Shown piece after piece: positions 34,951 through 43,157 of a stretch of DNA of 64,000 nucleotides. A program made the translations under genes and the position numbers. Position 1 is the first letter of the stretch, and every line of letters starts with the position of its first letter. The stretch spans positions 1 to 64,000 of the forward strand of contig JAQBPO010000006.1 in the NCBI GenBank assembly GCA_028287465.1, in the 5' to 3' direction. This DNA comes from Fibrobacterota bacterium. Its GTDB lineage: Bacteria; Fibrobacterota; Fibrobacteria; UBA11236. The notes beneath the pieces are model-generated. The model ran no database searches, was not told the origin of the DNA, and worked only from the letters and a program-made list of their open reading frames with translations.

Positions 34951-35355
34951 CTATCCTGCCCGGGAGGAAGCCTCTTCGGCCCGAGTCACCATTTCGACCA
35001 GGCTGGCCACTACAAAAGGCTTCTGGAGGAACAGGGTCGATTTGCGGTCGAGCATCTCCGCCACAACCGGTCCATTGGCGTAACCCGACATATATATCAC
35101 ATTGAGATTCGGATGCGCCGCCAAGGCCGCCTTGGCCAAATCGATCCCGTCCGTCTCCGATTCCATGACGATATCCGTTACCAAAAGGGAAGTTTCGGGA
35201 CATACTTCCAACAAGGTCCTCAATCCCTCCGCCCCGGAAGCGGCCTTGAATACCCGGTATCCCAGGTCTTTCAGGATGGCTTCGCACAGGCGTACCATCA
35301 TGGGTTGATCATCCACTACAAGCGCGGTTTTCGCCCTCGCTTCTCCAGCCGCCAT
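34951..35355 (-). CDS. Stand-alone response regulator receiver protein
   Basis: The ATG at 35355 follows AAGGA by seven bases and gives 134 residues that are nothing but a receiver: VVDDQ, Asp61 in VTDIVM, Ser in YMSGYA and Lys in LQKPF. All phosphorylation residues are present and there is no output domain, so it should be a phosphate shuttle or act by protein contact (CheY/SpoF type). It lies upstream of the 33237-34841 kinase on the same strand and is divergent from the MASE1 kinase. A longer frame to 35502 has no ribosome-binding site. Confidence 0.88.
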   Translation of the reverse strand: MAAGEARAKTALVVDDQPMMVRLCEAILKDLGYRVFKAASGAEGLRTLLEVCPETSLLVTDIVMESETDGIDLAKAALAAHPNLNVIYMSGYANGPVVAEMLDRKSTLFLQKPFVVASLVEMVTRAEEASSRAG

Positions 35356-35584
35356 CCACGGGTCCTTCGGAAAGGGGAATTCTCCTTCCCTTGCGGATAA
35401 GATAAACGGAGTGGCACGGGCTTCCAATGCAATTGTGATTGTGGTATCGGTAGGCCCGGACCACCGCCTCCGATTACGGCCTCGGCCCGGTTCCCGAGCC
35501 AAAATGTCGCCTGTCGGATTGATTCGTCACTATTGTCGCGTTTATTTTAGGCTTTCCCGTGGGTACCGCGAGTATTTTTTATAG

Positions 35585-38074
35585 ATGAAATCAACCCGGT
35601 TATCCCGGATGCGATTGCGCAACCCGCAACTCTTTCTCGTCCTGGCAACCGCTTACTTCCTGGCCGGCAGCTTCGGGTCCTCCCTGGCGACACCGGGAAA
35701 GGTCGTAAGCCTGCTCATGCCCGCGACCGGGATCGCCACCGCCGCCCTCGCATTCTACGGGTTGCGCTTCTGGCCGGCGATTTTCATCGGCTCCTTTCTC
35801 GTAAACACCTCCTACCTGGGAATCCAACCCGAAAGGCTGGCCGCATCCCTCTCCATAGCCGGCGGGAATTCCCTGGAAGCCTTGACCGCCGCATGGTTCC
35901 TCAACCGGGCCGGAGGCATGCTCGCTTACAGGGAACCGCGTAACCTCCTGAAGTTCGCCGTGCTTTCGGGAATGCTGAGCACCCTCATCAGCGCGTTCAT
36001 CGGTTCGGTCTCCCTTTACCTCGGTGGCATCGTCCGGGGGGACCGGCTGGGAATCATCGCATTCAACTGGTGGGTGGCGGATTCCATGAGCACTTGGATC
36101 CTGACCCCGCTCCTGGTCCTCGCCGCCGCGTCCTTCCCTTGGCGGCTTCCCGGCAAACGGCGTTTGGCGACCGCGGCGTTGCTGGCCATCGCGATCGCCA
36201 TGGTCTACCTGGCCGTATTCTGGAGCCTGGTACCCGGTACGGGAAGACTGTATTTGCTGGGTTTCCTGGGGATCCCCCTCCTCCTGGCGGTGGCTCTCAA
36301 CTTCGGGTCCCTTGGGGTATCCGTGGCCGTTTTCGGAGCCTCGGTCATCGCGATTTGGGGCACGATCGAATCCAGGGGTCCTTTCTCTCCCGAAAACCCG
36401 GAGCTGACCTTGCTGCTGCTCCAGCTCTACCTCGGCACCTTGTTCATGACCAAGCTCGTATTGGCTTCGGTCGTGGAGAAGCACAAGCGGGCGCAGATGG
36501 ATCTGGATTCCCGCCAGAAGAAACTGGACACCATCATCCGCTCGGTACCGGGGATCATTTTCGAATACCGGCCCCGCGAAATCCGGAGTGGCCAACCGAA
36601 TTTCATCAGCCCCTTCCTGACGACCATGTTGGGATACACCCCGGAGGAATGGAATTCACGGGAGGATTTCTGGCTGGACGTGGTCCACCCGGAGGACAGG
36701 GAAAGGGCCGCGACCGCATCCGACATCGCCTTGAAGGATGGGAAAGGGGCCATCAGCAATATCCGATGGGTCGCCAAGGACGGAAGGACGGTCTACTCGG
36801 AAATCCGGACCGTGGTCATGCGGGAAAGCGGGGAGTCCAGCATGCTCGGGGTGATCATGGATACGACCGAGAGGGTCCTTGCCGAACAGAGACTGGTTGA
36901 AACCGAAGCGAAGCTGCGTTATGCCCAGAAGATGGAAGCCGTCGGCCGCCTGGCCGGGGGGGTGGCCCACGATTTCAACAACCTGTTGACGTCCATCCTG
37001 GGTTACTGCGACCTCCTGATGGGTCAATTGGAACCGAAAGGCCCGGCGACCACCTATGCGAACGAGATCCGCCGCGCCGCCATGAGGACGGCGGACCTGA
37101 CGCGCAAACTCCTGGCCTTCAGCCGCAAGGACGTGACCCAGCCGAGACCGCTCAACCTCAACGCCCTCCTTGGGGAGATGGAACCGGAGCTGCGCGGGCT
37201 GTTGGGCGGGGGCATAAGCCTGGAACTGGCGCTGCAACCCGATCTCCATCCCGTCAGGGCGGACCGGGATCAGATGTGGCTGGTGATCCGGAACCTGGTG
37301 GAGAATGCACGCGATGCCATGCCCCATGGTGGCCGTATCGCCCTCGAAACCTCGAACACGCGAGCCGAGGACGAAGCCGATCCGGGATATTTCCTCAAGC
37401 CCGCGGCCCTGGAGTGCGTCAGCCTCACCGTGCGGGATCAGGGGACCGGCATCAAGCGGGAAGCGATGCAGCACCTCTTCGATCCGTTCTTCACCACGAA
37501 GTCCGTAACCAAGGGGTCCGGCCTCGGCTTGTCCACGGTCTACGCCGTCCTCGAGCGGAGCGGCGGCGGAATCCGGGTTTTGAGCGAGCCGGGGGCAGGT
37601 TCCGTTTTCCAGGCCTATCTGCCCAGTGCCGGCCCGGCTGTCCCGGCGGAATCCACCGATACCTATTCGAGGCCGGTCCGGGGCCGTGAATTGGGGCGGG
37701 GAAAGATCCTGATCGTGGAAAACGATCCGGGTTTCCGCAGGGTCCTTTGCGATACCCTGGAAAAGCACGACTATGCGGTTCTGGAGGCCGTCGATACGGA
37801 CTCGGCCTTGGGTTGGTCCCGGAAGGAAAAGGAGGCGATTTCCCTCCTCATCACCGACCTGGCCCTGCCCGGCAGCCAGGCCATCGGGTTGGCGGAAAGC
37901 CTTCTCAAGGCGCATCCGGGCCTTAAGGTCCTCTTCCTCGCGGAATTCGTGGCCCAAGCCAAGCTCCCCCGCTCCCTCCCCCAGGATCGGGTCCTGACCA
38001 TCGAAAAGCTGTTCACGCCCCAACGGCTTCTGGACGTGGTCGGGGATCTGACCGGAAAACCCGTGCCGGCCTGA
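35585..38074 (+). CDS. MASE1-PAS hybrid histidine kinase with C-terminal receiver
   Basis: This 829-residue kinase begins with a MASE1-type integral membrane sensor (about 15-300), with GKVVSLLMPATGIATAALAF and around eight hydrophobic segments. A PAS fold with FISPFLTTMLGYTPEEW and VHPEDRERA follows (about 320-440). The core has His462 in GGVAHDFNN, N-box RNLVENARDAM, G1 DQGTGIK and GLGLSTVYAV. The C-terminal receiver keeps Asp758 (ITDLALPG) and a Lys, but the Thr/Ser switch position reads Ala (FLAEF), which may damp its response. It is the only membrane-bound kinase of the island and thus the likely entry point for an external signal. Confidence 0.92.
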   Translation: MKSTRLSRMRLRNPQLFLVLATAYFLAGSFGSSLATPGKVVSLLMPATGIATAALAFYGLRFWPAIFIGSFLVNTSYLGIQPERLAASLSIAGGNSLEALTAAWFLNRAGGMLAYREPRNLLKFAVLSGMLSTLISAFIGSVSLYLGGIVRGDRLGIIAFNWWVADSMSTWILTPLLVLAAASFPWRLPGKRRLATAALLAIAIAMVYLAVFWSLVPGTGRLYLLGFLGIPLLLAVALNFGSLGVSVAVFGASVIAIWGTIESRGPFSPENPELTLLLLQLYLGTLFMTKLVLASVVEKHKRAQMDLDSRQKKLDTIIRSVPGIIFEYRPREIRSGQPNFISPFLTTMLGYTPEEWNSREDFWLDVVHPEDRERAATASDIALKDGKGAISNIRWVAKDGRTVYSEIRTVVMRESGESSMLGVIMDTTERVLAEQRLVETEAKLRYAQKMEAVGRLAGGVAHDFNNLLTSILGYCDLLMGQLEPKGPATTYANEIRRAAMRTADLTRKLLAFSRKDVTQPRPLNLNALLGEMEPELRGLLGGGISLELALQPDLHPVRADRDQMWLVIRNLVENARDAMPHGGRIALETSNTRAEDEADPGYFLKPAALECVSLTVRDQGTGIKREAMQHLFDPFFTTKSVTKGSGLGLSTVYAVLERSGGGIRVLSEPGAGSVFQAYLPSAGPAVPAESTDTYSRPVRGRELGRGKILIVENDPGFRRVLCDTLEKHDYAVLEAVDTDSALGWSRKEKEAISLLITDLALPGSQAIGLAESLLKAHPGLKVLFLAEFVAQAKLPRSLPQDRVLTIEKLFTPQRLLDVVGDLTGKPVPA

Positions 38075-38129
38075 ACGGGCCCGCCCGAAGAAGTGGATGC
38101 GCCCTGGGCCGGGCTCCGGGCCATGGATT

Positions 38130-39086
38130 TCAGGCTACCCCGTATGGAGCCGCCTCGACAGGGAGGCCTCCCCCGCAACTCAAGGAACCCGCCTCGATGA
38201 AAATACGCTTGATGATCGGGAAACGCAGTCTGACCTCGCTTTCCAGGCGGCCGAGGGTTTCCACCAGTTCCCCTGCCGTCGATTGGGGCGGGAATTCGAT
38301 TTTCATGTTGAGCAGGACCTGATCGGGCCCGAAGTGCATGGTGAGCAGAGGCCCGATGCACCTGATGCCCCGTTCCCGGGAAACGATCTCGCGGATTCCC
38401 TCCACCACCTCCGGCCCTGCGCTTTCACCCAAAAGCAGGGCACGGCTTTCGAAGGCCAACAAGACCGACACCCCTCCCAGGATGACCCCAATGACAAGCG
38501 ACCCGATACCGTCGAGGATGGGCATGGCCAGTCGATGCCCGAGGTAGATTCCGGAATAGGCCACGATAAGACCCAGCAGGGCCGCGGAATCCTCGGCCAG
38601 GATCACGAATACCTCGGGGTTCTTGCTCTGATGGAACGCTTTCCAAAAGCCCCTCCCGCGACGGTTGGCGGAGAACTCCTTCAAAGCGACCCGGAAGGAC
38701 AGGCCCTCGGATAGGAAGGCGAAAGCCAGCACGGCATAGTTCCAGACCGGATGCTCAAGGGGTTTGGGATGCAGCATATGGGTAATGCCTTCATAGATGG
38801 ACATGCCTCCCCCCATCGCGAACAGCAGGATGGCGATGATCAGGCTCCAGAAATAAAGCTCCATCCCGTAACCGTAAGGATGTTCGGCATCGGGAGGCCT
38901 GCGGCTCCGTTTTCTCCCCCAAAGCAGGAGCAGTTGATCCGAAGTGTCCACCAGGGAATGGATGCCTTCGGAAAGGATGGAGGAGCTCCCGGTGACCCAT
39001 GCCGCAAAGAACTTCGACGCGGCGATCGCGAGATTGGCCCCGAAGGCGAACAGGACGATCACGGTGGATGGAGCGGTCCTTCTCAT
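38130..39086 (-). CDS. Cation diffusion facilitator (CDF) family metal transporter
   Basis: A 318-residue inner-membrane protein with six hydrophobic segments and a cytoplasmic C-terminal domain (about 225-300). Transmembrane helix 2 holds the CDF signature SEGIHSLVDTSDQLLLL and helix 5 has ILAEDSAALLGL, which supply the metal-binding acidic residues. The variant with HSLVDT and EDSAA belongs to a CDF branch distinct from the YiiP HxxxD type. It should export divalent metal such as Zn, Fe or Mn against protons. It converges with the MASE1 kinase gene and diverges from GH15, with a 125-base shared promoter region. Confidence 0.9.
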   Translation of the reverse strand: MRRTAPSTVIVLFAFGANLAIAASKFFAAWVTGSSSILSEGIHSLVDTSDQLLLLWGRKRSRRPPDAEHPYGYGMELYFWSLIIAILLFAMGGGMSIYEGITHMLHPKPLEHPVWNYAVLAFAFLSEGLSFRVALKEFSANRRGRGFWKAFHQSKNPEVFVILAEDSAALLGLIVAYSGIYLGHRLAMPILDGIGSLVIGVILGGVSVLLAFESRALLLGESAGPEVVEGIREIVSRERGIRCIGPLLTMHFGPDQVLLNMKIEFPPQSTAGELVETLGRLESEVRLRFPIIKRIFIEAGSLSCGGGLPVEAAPYGVA

Positions 39087-39211
39087 GCGGGTAAATTAAA
39101 TGTTGTCGGCCCCCATGGAACAGGGATCCGGAATATTCTTGATTCTAATTAGGACCCTACCTGCAGGACCCTGCCCTGCGGCGGGCTTGGTCGATCGGGA
39201 AGGGCGCGAAG

Positions 39212-41044
39212 ATGCGGGAAGAGGGATCGGAGTACGAATACCTTCCCATCGAGGATTACGGCGTCATCGGGGATCTCTACACGGTGGCCCTGGTGGGCAG
39301 GAACGGGTCCATCGATTGGTGCTGCCTTCCCCACTTCGATTCGCCCAGCCTGTTCGCGGCCCTTCTGGACAGGCGCAAGGGCGGCCGGTGGCAAATCGCC
39401 TCGACGCATCGGGGATCGCGCAGGCAACTCTACTTTCCGGATACGAACGTGCTCATCACCCGCTTCCTGGGCGATGAAGGGGTCGGCGAGGTCATGGATT
39501 GCATGCCCGTGGAGGAAAACGTGCCCCGCCGCCAAAAGGCCGAGTACCATCAGATCGTGCGCCAGGTCAAGGCGGTGCGCGGGGCCGTAACCTTCAGGCT
39601 CCTGTGCGAACCCGCCTTCGACTACGGCAGGCAATCCCACCAGGTCCACCTTTCCGAAGGGGGTGCCGTATTCTCCACATCAGGCATGTCCGTGGGCCTG
39701 GTATCCCCCATCCCCCTTTCGCGCACCGACATGGGGGTATCCGCCGAGTTCACCTTGAAGCCCGGGGAAACCGTCAGCTTCGTCCTGCGTCAGGCGGAAA
39801 TGGCCAACGACCGGACGGTTCTCCGCAAGCCCACGGAATCCGAGCAGCTGGTGGAACCTACCATCCGTTTCTGGCAGCGCTGGCTGGCCCGTTGCGCGTA
39901 TCGCGGCCGGTGGCGGGAAACGGTGAACCGTTCCGCCTTGGCCCTGAAGCTCCTGACCTACGCCCCTACCGGAGCCATCGTGGCCGCTCCAACCTGCAGC
40001 CTGCCCGAGTTGATCGGCGGGAGCCGGAATTGGGACTACCGTTATACCTGGATCCGCGACGCCAGCTTCACCATCTATGCGTTCATGCGGATAGGCTTCA
40101 CCGAAGAGGCCGGTCATTTCATGGAGTGGCTGGAGGCGCGCCTCCGGGAGGCCAGGCCCCACGGCCGATTGCAGGTAATGTACGGGATAAACGGAGAGCA
40201 TACCCTGAACGAGGAACTGCTCACCCATCTCGAGGGCTATCGCGGATCCGGTCCGGTCCGCATCGGCAATGCCGCATCCAGGCAGATGCAACTGGATATC
40301 TACGGGGAGATGATGGATTCGGTATACCTGTTCAACAAATACGGCTCCCCGATCTCCCACGATATGTGGAACAGCCTTATCCCGATACTCGACAGGATGG
40401 CGAGCCAGTGGTCCGAGCCCGACGACGGCATCTGGGAAATGCGAACTGGACGTCAGCAGAATACGCATTCCAAGGTCATGTGCTGGGTGGCCCTGGACCG
40501 GGCCTTGCGCCTTTCCGCCAAGCGGAGCCTGCCGGTGGACCGCAACAAATGGGATGGTTTGCGCGATGAGATGTACGCCACCATCATGGAAAAGGGCTGG
40601 AACCCTGACAAGAAGAGTTTCGTGCAATGTTTCGGATCGGACAACCTCGACGCCGCCACCCTGCTCATGCCCATGATGAAATTCATCTCCCCCACCGATC
40701 CCAGGATGCTCTCGACCCTGGAGGCGATCCGATCGGAACTGGTTTCGGACAGCCTGGTGCACCGGTACCGTCCCGAAGCCGGCATCGACGGGTTGCATGG
40801 ATCGGAGGGGACTTTCAGCATGTGCACGTTCTGGCTGGTGGAATGCCTGGCGAGGGCCGGGAACGTGGAGGATGCGAGGCTGATCTTCGAGAAGGCGCTC
40901 GGTTACGCGAACCACTTGGGTCTCTATGGCGAGGAAATCGGCCGCAGCGGCGAAACCCTGGGGAATTTCCCCCAGGCCTTCACCCATTTGGGGTTGATCA
41001 GCGCGGCCTACAACCTGGATCGGGCCTTGGACGGAAGGAAGTGA
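39212..41044 (+). CDS. Glycoside hydrolase family 15 protein (glucoamylase/trehalase type)
   Basis: The 610-residue protein has the GH15 layout: N-terminal beta-sandwich (YLPIEDYGVIGDLYTVALVG, NGSIDWCCLPHFDSP) and a C-terminal (alpha/alpha)6 barrel starting near 240 (YAPTGAIVAAPTCSLPE, NWDYRYTWIRDASF). The general acid lies in PDDGIWEMR and the general base in GRSGETLGNFPQAF. No signal peptide, so it acts in the cytoplasm on trehalose, maltodextrin or glycogen-derived sugars, releasing glucose. Bacterial GH15 proteins of this type include trehalases as well as glucoamylases, and the substrate cannot be decided here. An SDR gene follows after 56 bases. Confidence 0.92.
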   Translation: MREEGSEYEYLPIEDYGVIGDLYTVALVGRNGSIDWCCLPHFDSPSLFAALLDRRKGGRWQIASTHRGSRRQLYFPDTNVLITRFLGDEGVGEVMDCMPVEENVPRRQKAEYHQIVRQVKAVRGAVTFRLLCEPAFDYGRQSHQVHLSEGGAVFSTSGMSVGLVSPIPLSRTDMGVSAEFTLKPGETVSFVLRQAEMANDRTVLRKPTESEQLVEPTIRFWQRWLARCAYRGRWRETVNRSALALKLLTYAPTGAIVAAPTCSLPELIGGSRNWDYRYTWIRDASFTIYAFMRIGFTEEAGHFMEWLEARLREARPHGRLQVMYGINGEHTLNEELLTHLEGYRGSGPVRIGNAASRQMQLDIYGEMMDSVYLFNKYGSPISHDMWNSLIPILDRMASQWSEPDDGIWEMRTGRQQNTHSKVMCWVALDRALRLSAKRSLPVDRNKWDGLRDEMYATIMEKGWNPDKKSFVQCFGSDNLDAATLLMPMMKFISPTDPRMLSTLEAIRSELVSDSLVHRYRPEAGIDGLHGSEGTFSMCTFWLVECLARAGNVEDARLIFEKALGYANHLGLYGEEIGRSGETLGNFPQAFTHLGLISAAYNLDRALDGRK

Positions 41045-41100
41045 CTCCTTGACCCCGGCCGATCCCGGGAACGGCATCGAATACACTGCGGAGGTGGAAC

Positions 41101-41883
41101 ATGGAACTCGGTCTCGCATCCAAACGCATTCTCGTCACGGGCGGGAGTTCCGGCATCGGTGAAGCCATCGTCCGCTTATTGTCGGCCGAAGGGGCGAAGG
41201 TCGGAATCAATTTCGGGCATCACCCCGGGCCCGCCGAATCCCTGGCCGCCGAAATAGGGGCCTCGGGCGGAGAAGCGATTACCATTCCCGCCGATGTCGC
41301 GGACCCGGAAGCGGTCGCCGGAATGTTCGGAAAGATGGACGGAACCTGGGGCGGCACGGATATCCTGATCAACAATGCCGGCATAGACGGCAAGCATGCC
41401 CTCGCCTGGGAGGCCGACCCGGAGGAATGGCGCAAGGTCATCGAAGTCAATCTTTTCGGCGCCTTCCATTGCGCGCGCGAAGCCCTGAAGCGGATGGTCC
41501 CGAGGGGCGAGGGAGTCATCCTGAACATCACGTCCGTCCACGAGGAAATCGCCTGGTCGGGATACAGCGCCTATTGCGCCGCCAAGGCCGGGGTCGGCAT
41601 CCTGTCCAAGACCTTGGCCCAAGAGGCGGCCCCCCACGGGATCCGCGTCCTGTCCCTTGCGCCAGGGGCCATCAAGACGCCAATCAACCGCTCGGTATGG
41701 AACGAACCGGAGGGGATGCGTGACCTGCTGGAAAAGATACCCATGAACCGCATGGGCGAAGCGGAGGAAATCGCCCGGATGGCGGCGGTCCTGGTTTCCG
41801 ATATCGGATCCTATGCGACCGGCACTACCGTTTTCGTGGACGGCGGGATGACGGACTACCCCGATTTCGCCCATGGCGGATGA
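41101..41883 (+). CDS. SDR family oxidoreductase (glucose 1-dehydrogenase-like)
   Basis: A 260-residue short-chain dehydrogenase. Coenzyme motif TGGSSGIGEA, structural NNAG, and catalytic triad Ser (ITSVHEE region), Tyr and Lys in YSAYCAAKAG are all present, and the C-terminal FVDGGMTDYP is typical of the glucose 1-dehydrogenase/FabG-like group. It would oxidise a sugar or alcohol with NAD(P). GGAGG lies eight bases upstream of the ATG. It is 56 bases after the GH15 gene on the same strand; if its substrate is glucose, the two would convert an alpha-glucoside to gluconolactone (inference). Confidence 0.9.
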   Translation: MELGLASKRILVTGGSSGIGEAIVRLLSAEGAKVGINFGHHPGPAESLAAEIGASGGEAITIPADVADPEAVAGMFGKMDGTWGGTDILINNAGIDGKHALAWEADPEEWRKVIEVNLFGAFHCAREALKRMVPRGEGVILNITSVHEEIAWSGYSAYCAAKAGVGILSKTLAQEAAPHGIRVLSLAPGAIKTPINRSVWNEPEGMRDLLEKIPMNRMGEAEEIARMAAVLVSDIGSYATGTTVFVDGGMTDYPDFAHGG

Positions 41884-41953
41884 GCTATTTACCGCGGTTC
41901 CCCACGATGGACGGTTGATAAGCCCCGCCTGAAGGGAACTATATTTCCTGTCC

Positions 41954-42610
41954 ATGGCCTTCTCCGCCCCCACCGGAACCAATTTCCGGACCGAATCCGG
42001 AATCACCATACCCTTGCTGCGGCAATCGCTGGAGGCGATCGCGGAGTTCATCAAATCCCGGGATACCTACGGCTACCTGCTCCGGTTCGACGATTGGATG
42101 CAACACGATGGAGCACTCATGCCCAAGGGGAAGCTCTCCTGGGAAGCCTTCGCCGATCGATACCAGGACGAAGCGGCCATCGCCGCCTCCATGCCCAAGC
42201 GGGACGAGGTCCGGGTGGGCATTTGCGGGCCGGGTATGGAATGGTATTTGCGCTATTTCGCCGATCCATCCGACGGCACCGCCTCCCTGGACCTCACCGT
42301 TCCTACGGAACGGGAAGATGAATTCCAGGAAGTCACGGAAGGACTCGCCCCGATAGCATGGAGCCGCTCCCCGGCAGAAGAGTATTACCGCCTCATCCGC
42401 AGCGGAGCGACCCCGGTGGGCGTCGCCAGGGCCGCAACGCGCATCGAAGCCAGAGGGCCGGATGCGCGCTTCGGGAAACTGGCGGACGACCTATCCATGG
42501 GCGGGAACTTCAGGTGGCTATCGAGCGGCAAAATAGCGATGCTCATTGTGGCGCCTTTCGTGATGTTCCTGGGATACCTCTGGATATCCTACCTGTTCGA
42601 TCGGTTATAA
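41954..42610 (+). CDS. Hypothetical protein with one C-terminal transmembrane helix
   Basis: A 218-residue product I cannot assign to a family. The first 185 residues are hydrophilic with mixed helix and strand (IPLLRQSLEAIAEFIKSRD; VGICGPGMEWYLRYFADPSD), and residues about 193-214 form a single transmembrane helix (IAMLIVAPFVMFLGYLWIS). No signal peptide, so it is probably a tail-anchored inner-membrane protein with its bulk in the cytoplasm. Ribosome-binding site weak. Codon use resembles its neighbours. It follows the SDR gene by 70 bases on the same strand. Confidence 0.65.
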   Translation: MAFSAPTGTNFRTESGITIPLLRQSLEAIAEFIKSRDTYGYLLRFDDWMQHDGALMPKGKLSWEAFADRYQDEAAIAASMPKRDEVRVGICGPGMEWYLRYFADPSDGTASLDLTVPTEREDEFQEVTEGLAPIAWSRSPAEEYYRLIRSGATPVGVARAATRIEARGPDARFGKLADDLSMGGNFRWLSSGKIAMLIVAPFVMFLGYLWISYLFDRL

Positions 42611-42779
42611 GGCCCGTACTCAAACCTTGCAATTGCCGCCGGCCGAGCATTCGGGGGACTTGGATTTTATCTTCTGATTAGGGCCTGCCCTTGCGGAATC
42701 CCTCGACCGGTTCGCCCTTTCGGACAACACGAAACCGTATAGCCGGTCGACGGTTCCCACCGCAGGCAAGGAGGTCGAA

Positions 42780-43064
42780 ATGGGCATCGGGGACTTTAAG
42801 GATAAATTGGCCGGCATGGCCGGATCCCAAGCCGGAGGATTCGGCATCGGATCGGTATTCCAGGCATTGCGGGGAATCGAATTCCCAATCGACAAAGCGT
42901 CCTTGCTGCAGAAGTTGAAGGGACGCGAAAAGGTGGAATGGGCCAAGGATCAGATGGTCGATCTGAAGCCGCATATCGAATCCATTCCGCAAGACACCTT
43001 CACAAGTCCGACGGAAGTCGCGCAAAAGGTCGGGGAGCGCGTGCATGAGGAGGTAAAGGGTTGA
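42780..43064 (+). CDS. DUF2795-like small protein
   Basis: A 94-residue protein behind a near-perfect ribosome-binding site (AAGGAGG, six bases from the ATG). Residues about 29-90 (LRGIEFPIDKASLLQKLK, then IESIPQDTFTSPTEVAQKV) match the layout of DUF2795: a short beta/helix start with FP, a helix, then a small-residue helix after D-x-F-x-S-P. The family is of unknown function and often found with stress or general-stress genes. No signal peptide or membrane segment. It converges with the secreted repeat protein at 43158. Confidence 0.7.
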   Translation: MGIGDFKDKLAGMAGSQAGGFGIGSVFQALRGIEFPIDKASLLQKLKGREKVEWAKDQMVDLKPHIESIPQDTFTSPTEVAQKVGERVHEEVKG

Positions 43065-43157
43065 GAAATGAACTCCTGCCGCAAACTATTGTAAGGCCAA
43101 CTTGGATCCTGTCAGGGATACCCGGTTAAACATGAACGGGGTGTCCCATCGACTTGC

